Positions 59,339 to 64,000 of a stretch of 64,000 nt of DNA are shown one piece after another; position 1 is the first letter of the stretch, and every line of letters starts with the position of its first letter. The notes under the pieces are model-generated. The model searched no databases, was not told where the DNA came from, and saw only the letters and a program-made list of their open reading frames with translations. The translations under genes were made by a program, and so were the position numbers. This DNA comes from Streptomyces sp. AP-93 (GTDB lineage Bacteria; Actinomycetota; Actinomycetes; Streptomycetales; Streptomycetaceae): the NCBI RefSeq assembly GCF_022808175.1, contig NZ_JALGBX010000024.1, forward strand, positions 48,012 through 112,011, given 5' to 3'.

Positions 59339-59884
59339 TCAAACTGATGCGGATCCGGTCTCGGACCCGGTCCCGGACCCGTTCTCCGAGAGGTCGTGGA
59401 AGTACATGTGGAACTCCTCGCGGACGAACCCCTCCGCCTCGTACAGCCCCTGCGCGACGAGGTTGTCGTACGCCGTCTCCAGCTGCACGCCCGAGACCCC
59501 GGCCTCCCGCGCCCGGCGCAGCACCTCGCGCAGCAGCGCGCGGCCCGCGCCCGTACGGCGGCCGGCGGGGGCCACGTACAGGTCGCCCAGCAGCCACGCG
59601 GGCTTCATGGCCAACGAGGAGAACATCGGGTAGACCTGCGTGAAGCCGACCGTGCCCGCCCCCGGAACCTCGGCGAGCAGGATGAAGGAGTCCCCGCCCG
59701 CCAGCCGCTCCGCCAGGAAGGCGCGCGGGCGCTCCGGGTCCTCGACCTCCACCTCGTAGAACTCCAGGTAGCCGCGGAAGAGCTCGGCGGCGGTGTCCAG
59801 ATCCGCCTCGCCCGCCTCGCGCAGGAGCACCTTGTCCGGGTTTCCCGCCCCCAGGACTTCACCCTGTGTCGTCCGACCGTTCAT
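59339..59884 (-). CDS. GNAT-family N-acetyltransferase
   Basis: 181 residues. The acetyl-CoA site is LLGDLYVAPAGRRTGAGRALLREVLRRA, followed by VQLETAYDNLVAQGLYEAEGF. The acetyl acceptor is unknown. The ATG at 59884 has GGAGAG upstream. The C-terminal residues are a low-complexity SENGSGTGSETGSASV tail, whose codons form a short GC-rich repeat. The gene may be cotranscribed with the sigma gene 65 nt downstream. Confidence 0.88.
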   Translation of the reverse strand: MNGRTTQGEVLGAGNPDKVLLREAGEADLDTAAELFRGYLEFYEVEVEDPERPRAFLAERLAGGDSFILLAEVPGAGTVGFTQVYPMFSSLAMKPAWLLGDLYVAPAGRRTGAGRALLREVLRRAREAGVSGVQLETAYDNLVAQGLYEAEGFVREEFHMYFHDLSENGSGTGSETGSASV

Positions 59885-60006
59885 ATCGCTCTCCCTCGTC
59901 CACTCCGCGCGCCGATTCCATTGTGCGCGGGGGGTCCCAATCCACCTGCGTCGCCCTACGCTACGGCCGGGCCGGCAGGGGACCGGCCCCGCAACGGGGG
60001 CCACAC

Positions 60007-60570
60007 ATGACACCGCTCGGCACCATCGTCATCGTCTGCGTCGTGATCGTCCTGCTGGTTCCGGTCTGGCTGACCGTCACCTACAACGGGCTCGTCCGGC
60101 GCCGCAACCAGGTCGACAACGCCTGGGCCCAGGTCGACGTCCAGCTCAAGCGCCGCTACGACCTGATCCCCAACCTCGTCGAGACCGTCAAGGGCTACGC
60201 CGCCCACGAGCGCGGCACCTTCGAGGCCGTCGTCCGGGCCCGCGACGCGGCTGCCGCCGCGAGCGGTCCCGCCAACAAGGAGCGGGCCGAGGCCGTCCTG
60301 CGCACCGGCCTGACCGGGCTGTTCGCCCTCGCCGAGGCCTATCCGGCGCTGCGCGCCGCCGGCACCTTCGACTCCCTGCAACAGGAGCTGGCGACCACCG
60401 AGGACCGCGCCGCGTACGCCCGGCAGTACTACAACGACGCCGTGCTGGCCTACAACACCTCCGTCTCCGCCTTCCCGACCCTGCTGATCGCCGGACCCCT
60501 GGGCTTCCGCGTCCGCGCGTTCTTCGGCGCGGGAGAGGGCGAAACCGGCCCGGTCCAGGTCAGGTTCTAG
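60007..60570 (+). CDS. LemA-family protein
   Basis: 187 residues. One N-terminal helix (~5-27) and then the LemA helical domain: YNGLVRRRNQVDNAWAQVDVQLKRRYDLIPNLVETVKGYAAHERGTFEAVVRAR and YNDAVLAYNTSVSAFPTLLIA. LemA proteins are membrane-anchored with unknown biochemistry and are often paired with a DUF2207 or TPM/HtpX gene. Here a DUF2207-like gene begins right at the stop. ATG at 60007. Confidence 0.9.
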   Translation: MTPLGTIVIVCVVIVLLVPVWLTVTYNGLVRRRNQVDNAWAQVDVQLKRRYDLIPNLVETVKGYAAHERGTFEAVVRARDAAAAASGPANKERAEAVLRTGLTGLFALAEAYPALRAAGTFDSLQQELATTEDRAAYARQYYNDAVLAYNTSVSAFPTLLIAGPLGFRVRAFFGAGEGETGPVQVRF

Positions 60571-62649
60571 GTGACCTGGACCTGGTTCGTCGCGGCGGCC
60601 ACCCTGGTGAGCACGCTGCTGTGGCTGTCCGCCTTCGGCTGGGCGGTGGCCGCCACCCGGCCCGCGCCCTTGGCCGCCGACGGGCCGACGATGGAGCTGC
60701 GGCCTGAGCCGCCCGCGCTGGTGGAGTTCCTGACGGGCGGCTGGGAGTCCGGTCGCGGCGCCCCGCGCGCCACGCTCCTGGACCTGGCCGCGCGCGGGTT
60801 CCTCGCCCTGGAGCAGACCGGCCCCGATCCGCGCGACACCCTCGTCCGCATCCGGCCGCCCCGGGGGAAGCCCACCGGTGCCACCGGTACGGCCGGTGCC
60901 ACCGGTGCCACCGGTACGGCCGCGGAGGACCTGCTCCCCTACGAGGCCCTGGTGCTGGCCCGGGTCACGGCCCTGGCCTCCGGCGGGGTGCTGCCCGTCG
61001 GCGCCCTGGCCCGGGGCACCGAGGACGAGGACCGGGGCTGGTGGCGTGCCTTCCGCCGGGCGGTGGCCGCCGATGCCCGGTCCCGCGGACTGGCCCGGGA
61101 CCGCTACCCGGCGCCGCTGAAGGCCGGGCTGACGCTGGCGGCGGTGCCTCCCGGGGCCCTGGCGGCCGTCCTGTTCGTGTCGCTGGCCGGGCCCGGCGGC
61201 TGGTTCATGTCCCTGGCCACCGGCCTGGCCGTCTGGGCCTGCGGCTCGGTGCTGGTCGCCCGCCTCACCGGGGAGCGCGAGACGCCCGCCGGGACCGGGG
61301 CCTGCGCGCACTGGCTCGGCGTACGGGAGTGGATGGCCCGCGACGAGTCCTTCCCCGGGCTGCCCCCGGCGGCGGTGGCCGTCTGGGACCGCTACGTCGC
61401 CTACGGCGCCGCCACCGGGGTGGCCCGTTCCGCGCTCGCCGTGCTCCCGCTCGGCCCGCGCGACGAGCGGCGCGCCTGGTCCACGTACGGCGGCGGCTGG
61501 CACGAGGTCCGGCTGCGCTACGCCCCCGCCCCGGCGCGCGCCCTGCGCCCGCCGCGCGACAGCGTGCGGCTCGCCCTGCGGCGGGCCGGATCCGCGTCGA
61601 TCGTGCTGCTGCTGGTGGCCTGGTGGCACACGCATCCGCCGGGCGAGATCCGGCTCCCGGTCCCGAGCGTCCCGCTGCTGGTCGTGGAGCTGGTCCTGCT
61701 GACCGGCGTGCTGATGGGCGCCCGCTGGCTGTGGACCGGCCGACGGCCCGTGATCCCGCTCGCGGCATACGTGTACGGCGGCCTCCTCGCCTTCGTCGGC
61801 TCCACCTGGGGGCTCCAGGCCTCCGGGAGCTGGGAGGTGCCGCCGCAGGCGGCGTGGGCGCAGCTGCCTCCGGTGCTGATCACCGGTCCCGCGCTGCTCT
61901 GGTACCTCTTCCTCCTCGCCGCCGCCCTGCTGGACCTGTCCCGGCGGGCCTGGAGCGAGGGCGAGGTGGTGCGGCTGCGCACCGGGAAGCAGGTCCGCCA
62001 CCTGGCGCTCGACCCGGGCGGCCGGACCACGGTCACGGCCTGGCCCGTACGCAGCGAGCTGTACGGGGCCCTGCGCGAGGGGGCCGTCGTACGGGTGCTG
62101 CGGGGACCGGTGCTCGGGCACGTCTACGACGTCGTGCTGGTGACGCCTTCACCGCAGGGCGAGCTGTTCCCGGCGGCGGACCCGTCCGAGCTCTACGACG
62201 CGCAGGACTCCGGGTCCGGGGAGGCTCCCGGGCTGCCCGGGCTCACCGTCCCCTCCGCCCTCTCCACGCTCCTGCGGCGGGGCGATCCGGAGGAGTTCCT
62301 CCCGGTCGCCGAAGCCGCCCGGATCCTGCGCGCAGAGCTACGGGCGTCCGACACGCTGCCCGGCCTCGGCATCCGTACCTACGTCACCCCGGACGGCCGC
62401 ACCGCCCTGCTGCTGCAGACCGCTTCGGGGGCCCTCGGCCGACGGCTCCTCGCCACCCACAAGCGGCGTGCCGCCCCGGTCGGCGCGGGTGAGGCCGACG
62501 TCGCCTACGCACGGGGGCGGCGGCTGGTGCTGCGGCGCGGCGAGCACGTCCTGATGCTCGAACTGCCGCACGGCGCCGACCCGTCGGCCCTGCCGGCGCT
62601 CGCCGAGGCGGCGGCCCGCCGGATGGTCAGTGGTTCTCGTCCCCGGTGA
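60571..62649 (+). CDS. DUF2207-like membrane protein paired with LemA
   Basis: 692 residues. An N-terminal helix (~5-28), a soluble winged-helix-like region (LVEFLTGGWESGRGAPRATLLDLAARGFLALEQ) typical of DUF2207, a collagen-like GATGTAGATGATGTA linker and then several helix groups (~190-225, ~340-385 and ~395-450). The GTG at 60571 abuts the LemA stop, so the two are translationally linked. Its 3' end overlaps the 3' end of the convergent hydrolase gene by 23 nt. Function is unknown; the pairing suggests an envelope role. Confidence 0.78.
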   Translation: MTWTWFVAAATLVSTLLWLSAFGWAVAATRPAPLAADGPTMELRPEPPALVEFLTGGWESGRGAPRATLLDLAARGFLALEQTGPDPRDTLVRIRPPRGKPTGATGTAGATGATGTAAEDLLPYEALVLARVTALASGGVLPVGALARGTEDEDRGWWRAFRRAVAADARSRGLARDRYPAPLKAGLTLAAVPPGALAAVLFVSLAGPGGWFMSLATGLAVWACGSVLVARLTGERETPAGTGACAHWLGVREWMARDESFPGLPPAAVAVWDRYVAYGAATGVARSALAVLPLGPRDERRAWSTYGGGWHEVRLRYAPAPARALRPPRDSVRLALRRAGSASIVLLLVAWWHTHPPGEIRLPVPSVPLLVVELVLLTGVLMGARWLWTGRRPVIPLAAYVYGGLLAFVGSTWGLQASGSWEVPPQAAWAQLPPVLITGPALLWYLFLLAAALLDLSRRAWSEGEVVRLRTGKQVRHLALDPGGRTTVTAWPVRSELYGALREGAVVRVLRGPVLGHVYDVVLVTPSPQGELFPAADPSELYDAQDSGSGEAPGLPGLTVPSALSTLLRRGDPEEFLPVAEAARILRAELRASDTLPGLGIRTYVTPDGRTALLLQTASGALGRRLLATHKRRAAPVGAGEADVAYARGRRLVLRRGEHVLMLELPHGADPSALPALAEAAARRMVSGSRPR

Positions 62650-63850
62650 CGGGCTGGGCCGGGAGGGTGAAGACGTGCTGCGGGGTCACGATCTTGGTGA
62701 TCGCCTCGCCGAACAGAGTGCTGGGCTCCTCGCCTTCGGCGGAGATGTCGGTGTTGAGCAGCACCACCAGGGTGGCCTTCGACAGCTGCGGGGCGTAGAC
62801 GGTCAGCGACTGGTAGCCGGGCAGCGAACCGTTGTGCCCGATCCACCCCTGGACGTTGAAGATGCCCAGCCCGTAGCCGGTGCCCGGCAGGGCCGGTACG
62901 ACGTCGAGGCGCTCGGCCTGGGTGGCGGGGGTGAGCAGCTCACCGGTGGCCAGCACCTCGGCCCACCGCCGCAGGTCCGTGAGGTCGGAGATCATCGCTC
63001 CGGCGGCCCATCCCCAGGAGGGGTTCCAGTCCGCCGAGTCCTCGGTCTTCCCCGAAGCCGTCTGGTCCGTGTAGCCCTGGGCGTGCGGGGTCGGGAACTC
63101 GGCGCCCGTCGGGAAGAGGGTGTTCTTCAGCCCGGCGGGCTCGCTGACCTCCTCGTTGATGTAGTCGGCGAGCGTCTGCCCGCTGACCTTCTCCACGACG
63201 AGCCCGATCAGGATCAGGTTGGTGTTGCAGTAGGAGAACTCCGCGTTCGGCTCGAAGAGCACCGGGTGCTTGAAGGAGTACGCGAGCAGTTCCTGCGGGG
63301 TGAAGGGCCGCTGGGGATCGCTGGTCAGCGCCTTGAAGAAGTCCTCGTCGGCGGAGTAGTTGAACAGCCCGCTGCGCATGCCGGCCAGCTCGCGCAGCGT
63401 GATGCGGTCACCGCCCGGCACGCCGTCGACGTACTTCCCTATGGGGTCGTCCAGCCCGATCTTGCCCTCGTCGACCAGCTTCAGCATCGCGGTCACGGTG
63501 AAGGTCTTGGTCTCGCTGCCGATCCGCATGTTGAGGGCGTCGGTCATGGGCGCCCCGGTGGCCTTGTCGGCCACGCCGAAGGCCCGTACGTACGCTCCCT
63601 TGCCCGGCGCCGACAGGGCCACTTGGACCCCGGGCACCTTGGCCTCGTCCATCACCTTCCGGATGGCGTCGTCCAACTGCCGCGCCACGGCGGGGGTGAG
63701 CTGCGCAAACTCATCGGAGACGGCCGGACTGCTCGCCGCCGGAGGTGTCGGCGCATCCACTGCGTACCCGGCACCGGCCCCCACGGGCACCATCAGGAGC
63801 CCCGCTGCGGCCGCTCCCACAGCCGCCCTGCGCAACCGTGTCGTGCTCAC
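62627..63850 (-). CDS. secreted serine hydrolase, beta-lactamase/D-Ala-D-Ala carboxypeptidase class C family
   Basis: 407 residues. A signal peptide (~1-30, AGAGYAV cleavage area) precedes a class C beta-lactamase-type fold: SxxK in GSETKTFT (S112, K115), YxN in FSYCNTN and HxG-like WIGHNGSLPGY. Such Streptomyces proteins are mostly D-alanyl-D-alanine carboxypeptidases or esterases acting outside the membrane. The GTG at 63850 gives MSTTRLRRAA. Confidence 0.88.
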   Translation of the reverse strand: MSTTRLRRAAVGAAAAGLLMVPVGAGAGYAVDAPTPPAASSPAVSDEFAQLTPAVARQLDDAIRKVMDEAKVPGVQVALSAPGKGAYVRAFGVADKATGAPMTDALNMRIGSETKTFTVTAMLKLVDEGKIGLDDPIGKYVDGVPGGDRITLRELAGMRSGLFNYSADEDFFKALTSDPQRPFTPQELLAYSFKHPVLFEPNAEFSYCNTNLILIGLVVEKVSGQTLADYINEEVSEPAGLKNTLFPTGAEFPTPHAQGYTDQTASGKTEDSADWNPSWGWAAGAMISDLTDLRRWAEVLATGELLTPATQAERLDVVPALPGTGYGLGIFNVQGWIGHNGSLPGYQSLTVYAPQLSKATLVVLLNTDISAEGEEPSTLFGEAITKIVTPQHVFTLPAQPVTGDENH

Positions 63851-63970
63851 CCGTCCAACGTAGCCCCGCGCCGGGGGCCGGGCGACCGGAAGGCCGGGGT
63901 ACCCCAGTACGGTGTGACCGGCCCCCGGCCCAACTGGGCTTTCACCGACGGGAAAGGATTGTTTGCCGGC

Positions 63971-64000
63971 ATGGGATGCGATACGCGCATGCTGGAGCGA
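63971..64000 (+). CDS. possible start of a plus-strand gene (truncated by window)
   Basis: An ATG at 63971 starts MGCDTRMLER, open to the window edge, with AAAGGA 12-15 nt upstream. Only ten codons are visible, so it cannot be identified. Confidence 0.2.
   Translation, partial: MGCDTRMLER

Overview
The window is high-GC (about 70% or more) DNA. Its gene content and style point to a Streptomyces chromosome: GTG/TTG starts, TAG-type -10 boxes, WhiJ/DUF397-type regulators, tipA-like and PadR/DrrA-type regulators, and a folate/ftsH/tilS/dacB/ppa block in an order I recall as typical of Streptomyces. No rRNA, tRNA or CRISPR array was found.

Layout. 1-14 kb: a threonine-aldolase-type lyase with a long repetitive N-terminus (open to the left edge), an ArsR-type regulator, a secreted M28 peptidase, a MidA-like methyltransferase, a two-component system, a lipoprotein-like endo/exonuclease-phosphatase, a YdbS/YdbT-like PH-domain pair, an isolated nuoD and an arylamine N-acetyltransferase. 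15.5-21.9 kb: an osmoprotectant (OpuC/ProU-type) ABC transporter with a TnpB element at each side. One element lies against the 3' end of the binding-protein gene; the other lies in the divergent promoter region between the permease genes and the ATPase gene. 22-32 kb: an esterase, a DUF2156 lysyltransferase-like protein, and a convergent pair of blocks. On the plus strand these are folP-NTF2-folB-folK-DUF3180, and on the minus strand ftsH and folE. A free-standing intein-like homing endonuclease gene fills the convergence point. 32-39 kb: hpt, tilS, a third TnpB element, a zinc metalloprotease, dacB and ppa.

39-64 kb: a ThrE-type exporter, DedA, a TipA-like MerR regulator, a PadR-controlled DrrAB-type ABC exporter with a visible operator array, DinB, a class B PBP, an aldehyde dehydrogenase, a WhiJ-like XRE/RsbW-like/DUF397 regulatory cluster with two matching 24-bp upstream sites, an FUSC transporter, DUF2786, a reduced family-A DNA polymerase, a SigE-family ECF sigma with a putative partner, GNAT, a LemA/DUF2207 pair and a serine beta-lactamase-family hydrolase.

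The main points of interest are three solitary TnpB (OMEGA-type) elements without TnpA that share end structures, the intein-derived endonuclease whose ribosome binding site is buried in a perfect hairpin, the matched regulatory sites in the WhiJ-like cluster, and nested palindromic repeats built around GGCGTTTGAGG that recur in at least six gene borders. All calls come from reading the sequence; no database search was run.
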